A stretch of DNA of 64,000 nt. Source: Oncomelania hupensis. Taxonomy: Eukaryota > Mollusca > Gastropoda > Littorinimorpha > Pomatiopsidae. Under the pieces are notes generated by a model. The model was given only the letters and a program-made list of their open reading frames with translations, searched no databases and was not told the DNA's origin. The stretch covers positions 31,250,811 through 31,314,810 of the forward strand of contig CM072523.1 of NCBI GenBank assembly GCA_036898135.1, in the 5' to 3' direction. Shown in pieces: positions 14,001 to 26,800 of this stretch. The position numbers and the translations under genes were made by a program. Every line of letters begins with the position of its first letter. The first letter of the stretch is position 1.

Positions 14001-17000
14001 TTAAATGATCAGTGTATGAATTACTTCACTCCAAGTTGAAGGTCACAGTGTCAACAAAGGCTAGTCAAAAAATGACAATTTTTAACAAAATTTCACTTGT
14101 TTTCTAAGTTATTTTAAAATTGAACTTATGATTTTTTTATGCATATCAATGAGACACACATACTGTGCAAATTTGGTCAACATCACTCCAAGATCAAGGT
14201 TACTGGGGCTGTCCAAAGTCGGTTAGTATAGGTACTTAAAAGTGACCTTGACCCTAAACTATGAGAAATAAAGTCCAAACTTGAGATGATAGATTGATCT
14301 TTTATCTATGCTCCGTTTTTGTGTTGATCTTGAAGGTCAAGGCCATTTAGGGCTTGCAAAAACATACAAAAAATAGGTAATCGTACAGCAGAATGACTGT
14401 ATATGAAACAACATTGGGTTATATCATCATACATGCTTGAGAGGTCACGTGAGGGTCAAAGTCATCCCACGGTCAAGGTCACTAAAGGTTGAGGTCATCC
14501 CAAGGTCACTGTTTTTTTTAATGGGATAATACAACTTTTGCTGTAGTTTATTTGATAATACATGAGTGTATTTGGAGCCAGAGGTCAATGTCATCTCAAG
14601 GTCAAGCATAGAAAGATCAAAGTGGTATCACTTTGCATTTTAATGCCACCGTTTCATTTTTTCTTGGGCACTCATTTCATGTTAAATATTGCAAGCTCCA
14701 TAAGGAGCATGTTAGTTATATGGGCTTCGCCCTTCTAGTTTTAAAACTATTTTTGGGTATGGCAATAGGTTTTAAGGGAATTTGCTTCGGACGTTGAACA
14801 CGCCTGTGCTTTCTTTCACTGGAAAGGACTTTCCAGTGGAGCAACTAGGCTAATTATAGCTGGCAAGCTCTGCAGCCAGCCGGCGAGCCTCATATCATGC
14901 CTGCAGTCTCGCTTCCCGCGCTGCACGCTAACATACTAGACAAAGAACGGCGTATGACTGAGTGGATATCATTCTCTAACTCTGTGCTATAGAATTGATC
15001 ATATTATGTGAAATATCGTTTGTATTGTGGTAGTCCTTTTGCATTTTAGTTACTTTCATATCTGTGTTTTGTGTTAGCATAAACTAAATCTCAGAATACC
15101 ATTTCGTTTGTCTTATATTTTAGTCGATTTGACCGTGTGTACTGATCGGCCCTTCATTGCCTTGCAACGGAGCGGTTTTCGATCTAGTGTATATACGCGT
15201 TTTAAATTACACATTTAAATCCTTTCTACAATGTTCACCATTTGAAGTCACTTAGTACACAGTTTGAACTTTCTGGTGATGTGGTCGACATTATAAAATA
15301 TTTTCTTGTGTTTGATTGCTGGCCTCTGTAATTGTAGCGAATTTACGAAAGTCTCGTCCTAATGGTGCAAGCTAGGCACTCAATTGCATGTACGCAGCCG
15401 ACAGATTCCCCCTTCCTGGCCCTATACAGTACAGAGCTTGGCGCGCGGTTAAAGTAATTATAAGCTTCCAGGCGAGTGCCAGTTGCATAGCTTGTGCTGT
15501 GGGTCGCCGGCCGTCTCTCAGCAGGTTATAAGCAGTCCAGCCTGCGTTAAGGGACCCTACGAGGCGGAACTAAGGGAGTTTTTAGACACAGTCTGAAAGG
15601 TACTTAAATGCACTGCCGTGTGAAGCTTACATGGTCAGTGTTATAAATACTCTAGACCAGTAGTCTAAGTCAAATTATTGTTCAATCTTGTAGCGTCCTC
15701 TATTTATATTATTTTATTTTTATTTCTTGTATTTCCCGATAATACAAATGTCCTTTGCATGCAATATTATGTCAAGAATCACTGGACATATTTTGTTCAA
15801 ACTTACAAAGTAGCATTACCAGAGTTAATGATCTGCATTTTCTCATACCATCGTAATCGACTGAAAGCGCTGCGATCTGCACCACCATACACGTTAACAT
15901 GTTACCCACGCTCTCATATACACCGGAAACACACATCTAGCTCACAAACATGTTACGTTCAGATGCTCTGTCCCAAACCTCATATAAATTGATTGCGATC
16001 TATCGGGTGACATTTCAAAACCAGATGTTCTTCTTTCACACTTGTATTTTGTACTTGCCTATGTTTACATAGTCTGTCCAGGTAAATTCCACAAGGACAG
16101 CCTGGTCCAGTTTGAATTAAGGTAATTACAACAATGACACCCGATGATTACGGTAAGTATTTACTCATTGGATCTTGCCTAAAGGTGAAGTAGCTGACAT
16201 AGTTATGAATCATTAACATCATATCAGTTGTCGCCGTCAGAACGCATATAATCAGCAAACAGAGGAAACTCACACTTTACGCAGTCATAAAGCAATTAGC
16301 AATGCACGCTATTTTCTTTCTTTCTTTGCTTTTTTCCCCCTGGTATGACAGAAATCTGACAGTCCTTCTAGTCTTCATACATCTGTGTTACACACCCTAC
16401 TCATGCCCTTTCTAGAAAGGACGCTAATAAAAAAAAAATTAAAAGATTAATTTAAAATATAGAAAAGTCACACAACAAGTCACACATTATGTGAGTACAA
16501 AAAAAAAAAAGTGACTTACGAGGGATAGGGTAGGCAAAGCGGTCAGGGTGTGTAGTGATAAGTGTGTTCTTTATATGGCGCCGTCCAACTCCATGAGCAC
16601 CTGAATACAGAACATACAAAAAGATTAACCTCCACAATAAAAACACATGTATAAGATTCTCCGTTACGATTAAAAAATTAAATATATTAATTTATAATTG
16701 TCCACAACATATACGCATGTATGACAAAAAAAAAAGTATTGTGATGGACAGCACAGAGAATTCTATACACATCTGACCAGCTTCCATTAAACAGGCCTTG
16801 ACGCTATCTGAGCGCCAGAGATCTCTCTAGCACAGACACAGGTACGTCTATACCCTCAACAGCCACTGGGTGTCAGCGTCACTTTCAGTCCGACTGCATG
16901 TATAATCTTCGTAACAGCCCGCTAGTGGCAAAAAGGCCTAAGCAAAAGAGAAGTGGCCGCAATTCTTGTCAAGATTGAATGGGATGTGATGGCTCAGTTA

Positions 17001-17076
17001 GTTCATTTGAACCTGTGCTGTAAGTTCGTAATTCAGTAAGGCTGCCAGCAATATGTGCCATCAGCATACACTCATC

Positions 17077-17154
<78 letters not shown>

Positions 17155-20100
17155 GACCACCACAACCACCATCACCTTGCCATCATTATCATCGTTCCAT
17201 TACATCCACACACAATGTCCACTCACCCCAGCATTGTAATAAACATCATCAACAAGAAAACAACAACAATAACAACAAACAAACAAAGTTTTACCCAGCA
17301 GCACTAGAGTCTTTCTCTTGAAGACGGGTAACCTGACAACCTCTTCGTAAGTGACGAGGTCTAGCTGGTCGAAGACAGCGTTGTGCTTGGCGAGATACTT
17401 GTCTTTCTTCTTCCTCGCAAACCACGAACAGTTCACTGCACAGCAACCAAATAAGACTACAGCATCGCACCGTTAGTCACTGATAAATAATTTGGAAAAA
17501 AACCAAAGGGAAATCTCAAAGATAGTTAGTTAGTTATTCATTGCTTACATGGTCCAGCGTACTGCAAAGAGCCGAATCAAGACAACAAAATCAGGACCGC
17601 CACTTGCCAGGACCCACCCCCGATCCATACAAAAAATCTGCTAAAACAACCCCAGTGGCACCACTGAAGGCACTCCACCAGCCAGTCACCCCACAACAAA
17701 GGCATCCCAGATAGGGGATGCCGAGGCCACACTCCAAACTATCGAAACCCGATTACAAAAAACAAAACAGAACATAAACATCACTACAAAATATCAACAA
17801 AACACACACACACACGCAAAATGCCCACATTGCCAAACATTAATATAATAAGAAACCATAGTGACCATTTGTCAGAAAGCCTCCAACATTCCCAAGTTCA
17901 CCCCTCAGACCTCATACACAAATGATGAGTTTTGGAAGATTTTTCAAGAAAAAAGGTATGTGACTGGTCTAACAAAGAAGATACATGAAGTAGATTGACA
18001 GAACAGAGTAGGAATGAGAAAAAACAAAGAGAAAGACAGCAACAGTGGGAATTTAAAGCACTAAATTCCAAAAAGTGGGGATACTATTTACACAGAAACC
18101 CCCAGTACCCCCATGGGGGGTAAGAAACCCACAGCAAGATAGAAAAGACTATATTATATATGCAGAGAGAGAGAGAGAGTGAGAGAGAGAGTGAGAGAGA
18201 GAGTGAGAGAGAGTGAGAGAGAGTGTGAGAGAGAGAAAGAGAGAGAGAGAACGAGAACGAACAAACAAGTTTATTCTGTATAAGGCCATAGCACCGGTTG
18301 GAATGGGTGTGTTAACAAATACAAACAAAACACGCACATATACATATCTATATCTATTGAAGATAGTTGTCTGCATGCTGGACTCTTAGTAGAAGAAGTA
18401 AAATTTGATCATGTAGGTGAAAGCAGCACATCATGGTAGAAAATAAAATCGTTGCTTGAAGAGTTTTATCTGGAGATTTAACGTCATTTTATCTTCTACA
18501 AAGACTTGTTACTTTTCCCTCCAAGGTTTGATTTTACTTCCAACAGAAAACGTCGTCAATGTCAGCAGGCTGTGTTGAATCTGGCTATAAGGTAGGCTAT
18601 ATGCCATATGCAGTGTTAAAGACTAAGCTCAAATCCCAAATGCAGCTTTGTATTAATCTAACATAAGTCAACTGTCTGTAATAACGTTCTATACAGCGTT
18701 TCAGTTAATTCCATATCGCCTCAGTGGTACTGTTTGCATTACATTACATTACATGGTTATTGCTTTAGGTCCAGCAGACTCTTCCAAGCCAAATCAGGAC
18801 CAATTACTGTTTGCATTGCAGCAAGTATACAACTTGACCGTGGCATGGATGGGATTTCAGTAAACTGTTGTGATTGCTGAACTTGGACGTCCAGGGCTTT
18901 TGAGCAGCAGGAGGAGTCGTAAAGGCATGCTATCCTAGAAGAATGTGCTTGATCTGCAGCAAGTGCTTTGGAAACTATGCATGTACAAAAGAGCGAATCT
19001 CTCCATAACACATCCAATACTGCATAATCCAGCAACTTTGTAGTCTTGTTAAATGTGAGAATGGCAGAATACGCTAACATCACTGTTACTTACCTGCGTG
19101 TTCTCTCTTGGCTCGCTCAATGGCTGCGCACGTGGTTCGCCACTCCTGTAACTCTGGGGATGGGATCAAGCCTGCTGGGTCCGTCTCCATGCAGTCCCAC
19201 TTCTTCGCCTGCCACCAGTTGGAGTCATCTTTGCTGATCACCTGTACATAACAAGGTTCCAACAACAACGTTATGTCTCTGACGATGCCCATTAATATTT
19301 ACGATATGTGCATGTAAATCAATCGTTCAGTCCATTCCCAGCTAAAAGACAACCTGAGTTATTAAAAGTCAAAAAGACAAAAACACACTCTCTCTTTTTC
19401 TCACACACACACACACACACATATAGACACACACACACACTCATGCACACATACAACTAACACATTCAAAGAAACACAAAACTTCATACACACAGTAAAT
19501 AAATGAAGAAATAAGTCAACCAATCAGCTAACCAATAAATTAATGAAACAATCAATGCTCACCTTCAATACATCTCCGTTTTTAAAAGACACGCCCGCCT
19601 GGGAACAAGGGATGAGGTCATCCTCTCTCGGATCATAGTCGAACAACGCTCGTACAAATATCTAAAAATATATGTTAAAAAATATATATAATAATAGATT
19701 CTAAAAATTGTGGTACACAAATAATACAATCTACAGAAAGGAAACATTTGCCTTAACAACAACCGAGTTTTCTTTTCAAAGGCAAACCAAATGGCCAAAG
19801 AGATAAGTGGAGGACGTGGAAGAGAAAAAGAAGGAAAAGAACCGGATGAGAAGAGCTGCAAAAAATAGAAGGAGAAGAAGAAGGAGGAGGAGGAGGAGGA
19901 GCAGTACAATAAGAAAAAGGAGGATAAAAAAAAAGTAGGAAAAAACCCAGGAGGAAGACATATTATTGAGAGAACAAAATTTAAAGAAATTTTTGTTGGC
20001 AAAATAAACACCAGTAAAACATACATATTCAAATGGTACTGGATGCAGTCAATGTAAACATTTAAAAAATATAACTTCGAGTTCCTTTCCGTCTTTTAAT

Positions 20101-22003
20101 AGCGATCTCCCTGCCTTTACGCCATGTGTTTGTGTGATAGATGTGCGTTTGCTGGGTGTGTGTGAAAATGGATGAAACACGTGAGCGTGTTGGTACAGAT
20201 CGCTGCTCTTTTAGCCTGATTGGTGATTTGGGGACAAAAAGCGTATATAGCAACCATTATTATGAAATATGTCATTGACCAAAAAATAAAAAATAAAACA
20301 ACAACAATAAACACACACACAAACCCTACACACTATTAGAATGTTATAAAATATAATAGTTAAATAAAATTATAAACGTTCTAATTGCCAAGCCTATTTT
20401 TTTAGACAAAAATTAATCTAAAACGTAGATGCATTTATCACAGAACTTATGAAATACCATAATAAATTAATTAGCTCTTTGGATTCCTTTCAATACAAAA
20501 AAAATAATATGTACTAAAACTCATTTCATCACACATGAAAATATTTTTTATATGTAAAAAAACAACAAAATGTAGGAAAGTGGATTGAAACTCATACAAA
20601 AGGCACAATTACAATAACTGCATAAACAGCACTTGCAAAATAAATAGTTAAGACTACAATAGGCTTCAAAACAACATAAATCTGAAGAAATGAATTTTTT
20701 TACTAACAACAAAATATTGCTAAACACAATGCACACACACAAAACAACAAGAAATCAACAAAAAATAACCTATCAATCAACAAACAACAACAGCCAAACG
20801 CACAAACAACACAAAATGCAGCTCATTTCGACTTCATGCCATTGTCAAAGGTATTTCAAATCTGGATTGAAATCAAAATTGTGGATAAATCTGAGCAAAG
20901 GTGGATTTGAAGTGGCAACAACAGAAACACTAAAAGTAGACTTTGTATCCACGACCCAGATACAACATGGTTAATAACATTGAAAGTGAAATTTGTTTAA
21001 TGAATACGAAACGTCCAAATTAAATGATAAAGGGATAAACCATTTCCGGTATCTTGCCTTTTTACTGCTGCTTATTTAAAATACAATTCTTTACTTTTGG
21101 TACGAAACCACAGCAAAATAACAACATCAAGTGAACTTCAGAAGTGACAAAGAAAAATCTGACAAAAATCAAAACTGTTATTTTTACTAACAATATCTAA
21201 ATGTCAGTACTAAATGAACAATTTTATGTAACAGTAACACCAACTGTACAACACTAGAAACTGATAAGAAACTTACAACGTCTTTTGACTGAAAACTTCA
21301 AATCAAACCAATTCACAACGTCTTTTCACTACAAATTTGACAAATAAACAAAGTGACAACGTCTTTTGACTGAAAATTCCACATCAAGGGTTACCTCACA
21401 TAACGTGGGCGTATTTCGGTAACTAGGTATGATTTTCAACACTATGCTTCCCCGTGCATCTTTCTGGAAACATCAGACAAGCAAGCCAAAAGTTAATAGA
21501 GCATTATTAACAAAATGAATTAGTAACTGTTGGTTAGACAGCATTCAACAAAGCTGAATGGACATATGGCAGCTTGATTTATTCTTGCAATTTGTGTGCA
21601 GTGTCTTGTGAAACAAGAAACTAAATATTACGAATTAAACTACATTTTTTGGTGCTCTTTGACTGGACAAAATAGACTGTTTAAATACAAAGCGGTATTC
21701 ATCATATTACTAACCAATCCAGATAACTGGAGTTTCTGTCACGCAGAAACAGAAGCATTCGTTCTTTCTCAATTATCATTCATGTTTTCAGTCATCTCAA
21801 AAATGAGAATATGAAAGTAATTTTCACACAAATGTGACAAGAATTGGCTGCCATACATTCAATATTGAACGCTTTAGTGGCGCCACCATGCCAAGGGGCA
21901 CCACTCACCTCTTTGTTCAGAACACTGTCTCCCTTGGCTCCAGTAATGTTGGGCACCACTTTGAAGATGACAGCGCCACGCAGTTCACGCTGTAGTCACA
22001 GTG

Positions 22004-22074
<71 letters not shown>

Positions 22075-23183
22075 GTTTATCATCATAATTATTTTTATGT
22101 CATCCATTATTATTTTTGGCATCATTATCATCATCATCTTGATTACAATGACATCGTGTCATCCTTTGTCATCGTTTAAATATAAAACAACAAATGTAGA
22201 GAATTGGAACGAGATCGCAGTTCAAATAACTATAAAAATAAAAAATAAAAAAGAAATAATTACCAGTGTTTCTTGAAAAAAGGGAAACGTTCAAATATGT
22301 TTCCTGTTATTATCCTTTATATTGAAATAAAAATATTAGTTGTAATATTTTACATGACTGATTTTTTCTTCTTATTATGCTTGAACGCATGGCTATGCTG
22401 TAAAACACTGTCATCATTACAAAAACGAGTTGGAGAGATGACTAACGTGTAACTCTGAACCAGGTTGTTCATACATCTCCTATAAATAGTATTCTTACCA
22501 GAATTCGCTGCAAGGCTTCCACAGGTTGGTTCTGAACAGAACTACCGTTGATTTCTTTGATTTCATCGCCCACATGCAGAGTTCCTTAAAGACAGAAACA
22601 GACCTTTAAATTTCAAAAAGTAAAAAGACACAATTTTTTCAAGAAAGAAAATGAATGTAACACTTGACTTGATCGGCGCTTGACGAAAAGAGGGAACGAG
22701 GTACGTATAATCAACTGAACTAGCAACCCCTTAGTGGATTTTTTTAGATGAAACCTAGAAATAGCTCCAAATTGGCAAGAGTGTTGTAGCGAGCCTGCCT
22801 AGTGCTACCTTTACAATGCCTCAGATTGTTACTTGTACGCCTAATCCACAAGTGAGCTGCAGCGCTGCCTCGGCAAACTGCAGCGTAGACGACACTTTCA
22901 TGATAAAATCTGGGAGTCTCTTTGATTCTTTTATTAGAACCACTGCGAGCCGATCGTTCATTTTTAATTGACATTTTCTCATAGTTAATATAAAAAAGAT
23001 ACCTCTTTTGTCATAAAAATTTCAAATCTATTGACGTTTTGAGTTTCTGTGTACTGGAATGAATGGAACATTCTTTTAAAAGAATTTAAAAATAAATTTG
23101 TCACAAACATGAAGCAGCCGCGCTTGCACTCCTTTCAATAACCTGATCATCAATATGTGCAACAACACACAAGAAAAACAAAA

Positions 23184-23215
<32 letters not shown>

Positions 23216-23230
23216 TCACTCCAAACACTC

Positions 23231-23272
<42 letters not shown>

Positions 23273-23770
23273 CACACACTTCCTGGTGGTCCTGATTCGG
23301 CTCTTTGCAATCTGCTGGACCATATAAACAATGACTAACTAACTAACCCACTTCCTGTCAGACAGACAAGAACAGACTGATCTAATAGGTCTATGTTCAA
23401 TTTATAAATTTTTCACGCACAGCCAACAACAACAAAACCGAACAGAGATAGAATTGAAACACCGAAGCAGTTCATAAAATTTATAAACAAAGTCTGGGAA
23501 AACAATTCCTGGTCTCACAGACTACCATCTATCATCCCACAGCCCCCAAGACAACCATATGAACTTACAACGCGGTGCTTGTTTGCTTTCTATTGATTTT
23601 GAACACAACAGAGAAGGGACTGTAATTCATGACTTTTAAGGAAGAGTTGTGTAGAGAACAAAGCTGTGGACAACCACAGAGAAAATAACGATAGAAAATA
23701 TAACATTACAGTGGACGAAAAGGAAGGCGAAGCCAATAATATAGAAGAGGTGGAGGTGGGGAAGAAAGAA

Positions 23771-23801
<31 letters not shown>

Positions 23802-26800
23802 AAGAAGAAGAAGAAGAAGAAGAAGAAGAAGAAGAAGAAGAAGAAGAAGAAGAAGAAGAAGAAGAAGAAGAAGAAGAAGAACAGCAACAACAACAACAAC
23901 AACAACGACAACATGAACAAGAAGATACTAAAGAAGTACTAGAAAGAGGATATTGTGGAGAGTAGGCATAGTTGAATCAATGGGAGCAGATTATATAAGA
24001 CTTCATTAAACACAAGTCTGTAACTGATTTTGAAATGCGTTAAAATTAAACTCTAAAATATTGTATTTAAGGAAGAAGAAAAAGCAGAAGAAGAAGAAGG
24101 AAGAGGAACACAGTTTGATTGGGTGAGGGAAAGAAAGGAACTCTTTGTGCTCACGTTGCTAACTTTTTCTTTAATGTACGTTTCTAATGTATGGCTCTTT
24201 ACTTTATATTGATTTTCAAACAACTTAAGACCATGGTATTTGAGAAGAAGAAGAAGAAGAAGAAGAAGAAGAAGAAGAAGAAGAAGAAGAAGAAGAAGAA
24301 GAAGAAGAAGAAGAAGGAGGAGGAGGAGTATGCAGAAGAAAGAAGAATGAGGAGGAGGTGTATCTAAGCATTGTATGAAAAACAAGCTGAGATAAATTAG
24401 GCCATACATAAAGAGCCCGTATCTCTATACAGAAGCCATTGACATTTAAATGGCTTCATTTGCAAAAGGGCTTCGGGAGAGAAATTCATAGCACATGAGC
24501 TTATGTCTCAAAACCAGATGAAGTGCGGTACTTTGTTCAAAAAAAAAGAAAAAAAAAGAAATTCAATATATCAATTTGGATAAATGAATTCTCACGTCTT
24601 AAACCTTTGTAAATTCTAGTGAGGAAGGTAAAGTGTAAAGTATTCTCTGTACTCTGTATCATGCAAAGGTTTGATGTGCTTTTTTGTGTGTGTTACCGAG
24701 CTTAAAGCTCAGCTTGGGAGCTATTGTTTTTGGCTTTGTCCTTGCATCCGGCGTCCGTCCATTATCCGTCCGTCCGAAGGTAACATTTTGCGCACTTTTC
24801 TCTGAAATTAATGGACATATTTCTTTGGTATTTAGTTATGAAACAGTGAACCCCTTGGGGTCATGAGCAATCTTGCCACTGTAGAGTGTTCTAACCTATA
24901 AAGGGAACAGTGAAAGCCCCAGTTGAAAACCTGTCTTGCCTTTGTGTTACACTCAGTTTGATGATGGTGTTTTCTTTATCAGTATTTGATTAAGCCCCAA
25001 TGCTGAATTCCTGATAAGGTGTAACTCAGATTCGTTTATCCACGCAGCCTGCTCACTCAGCATACAAGACAAGGAGTCGACGTATGAAGTTTTCCACTTT
25101 TATTCAGCATACATCAACAACTGCATACAATCCTCAACTCGCCTTTCCACTTTCAAATTTTACTTTCCAAATCACTATTAACAACTTCTTCTTCTTCTTT
25201 TTTGAAACAGCGCGGCACTTAAATAGTCTCTTGATACTCCCGAATAACCTGGATCAATCTCGTATGACGCAATTTAACCAATCGCTTCTAACTTCGTCAT
25301 TACTGTCTTACGTCATACATATTTCTTCTCCTTCCGGAACGTCCTCTTGCTTCCACATGTATCGGGAAATTTCTATCGAGAGTAAACACGCAGATCCAGA
25401 AAATTCTCCAGTAATATCGACTAACGCAAATCATCAACGTTATACAAAGCCTCTCCTAACAACAATGCAAACTCAAATCAAAGGTAAATAAACTCCATTA
25501 TTGAATACTTTGCAAAACGAAACGATTAGATCTATCGTGCGCGTTTCCGACGTACTACCATTCGCGTTTCAACGTAACATAACCCCCCACTCAAGAAGAA
25601 ATTTACCCAATTTCTTTCAACAACGTTGAAACATAATGCACAAACAAAGTTCAGAATTAAAACTTATTTCAGACCGTCTGAACACTGTCAATGTTCTCAG
25701 CTCATTCACACAGAGTCAATGTTTCTCATCTTCAAATCTGTCTGGATATTGTCAATGTTCACAGTTCATTCACACAGAGTCAATGTTTCTCATCTGCAAG
25801 TCTTTCTGGGTACTGTCAATGTTCACAGTTTATCTACACGGTCAATGTTTTTTCATCCGCAAGGAAACGACGCCCTCGTCAGTTGCGGTTGTCATCGGCC
25901 CAGGGTCAAAGACGACGATCACGTGGGCTTTCCTGGAGTCAGTGCATCCTCCGTTGTCTTTTTCTTCCGTCGGATGTCCGACGCAGTCGACGTTGTCAGC
26001 TCCCAGAATGCATTCGCTGGGTCTCACGGTCAGGTTGGCTTCTGCGGGACGGTGGAACAGCTCCCTCAAGGTCTGCAGATGCTCCTTCCAGGTCTGGGTG
26101 TGGACTTCATGTTCGACCAAAGTTGTAGAGCCTGGGACATCACTGAAGCTATGGGGAAATTCGCCCATAAGGTCCTTGAGCTCCAACTTTTGACCTTCCG
26201 TCAAGCCTGGTCCTAGCTTAACTTCATCGATGCCTTCTTTGCTGTGGAAGTCTCCAAGTTCCAACAGTTCCTCGCTGTCAAAGCTGTTGTCGATCTCAGC
26301 CGCTGTTGCTGCCTGCACAGTCTCTGATGGCCTTTCCACGTACAGTTTAAGGAGGTTGGCGTGGTATATCTTGGAATGCTGGCCGACATTCACCTTATAG
26401 TCGTTGATTCTCACCACGGTCTCCACTTCGTACGGGCCTTTCCACTGCATCAGCAACTTATTGTGATCAGTAGGTAGCAGCACCAGCACTTTGTTGCCAG
26501 GTTTAAACTTCCTGTTCACAGCCCTACGATCGTAGTAGTGCTTTCCACAGTCCTGGGACTTCTTCAGGTTTTCTCTGGCTATCTCGAGAGTCTGCTCCAG
26601 CTTCTCCCGTAGCTCAAACACGTACTGGTAGCTGCTCTTCACCTCTGGGGTCTCCACTTCTTTCGTCCACAGTTCTTTCAGGATGTGCATCGGCCCTCTG
26701 ATGGTTCTTCCGTACAGCAGCTCGAACGGAGAAAAGCCGGTGGACTCCTGCGGTACTTCTCTGTAGGCGAAAAGTAGGGCGTTGATGTAGCGATGCCATT

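Noticed and set aside
23636..24409. Poly-Phe and poly-Leu open frames opposite AAG repeats
   Set aside because: Same microsatellite artefact; no flanking domain.
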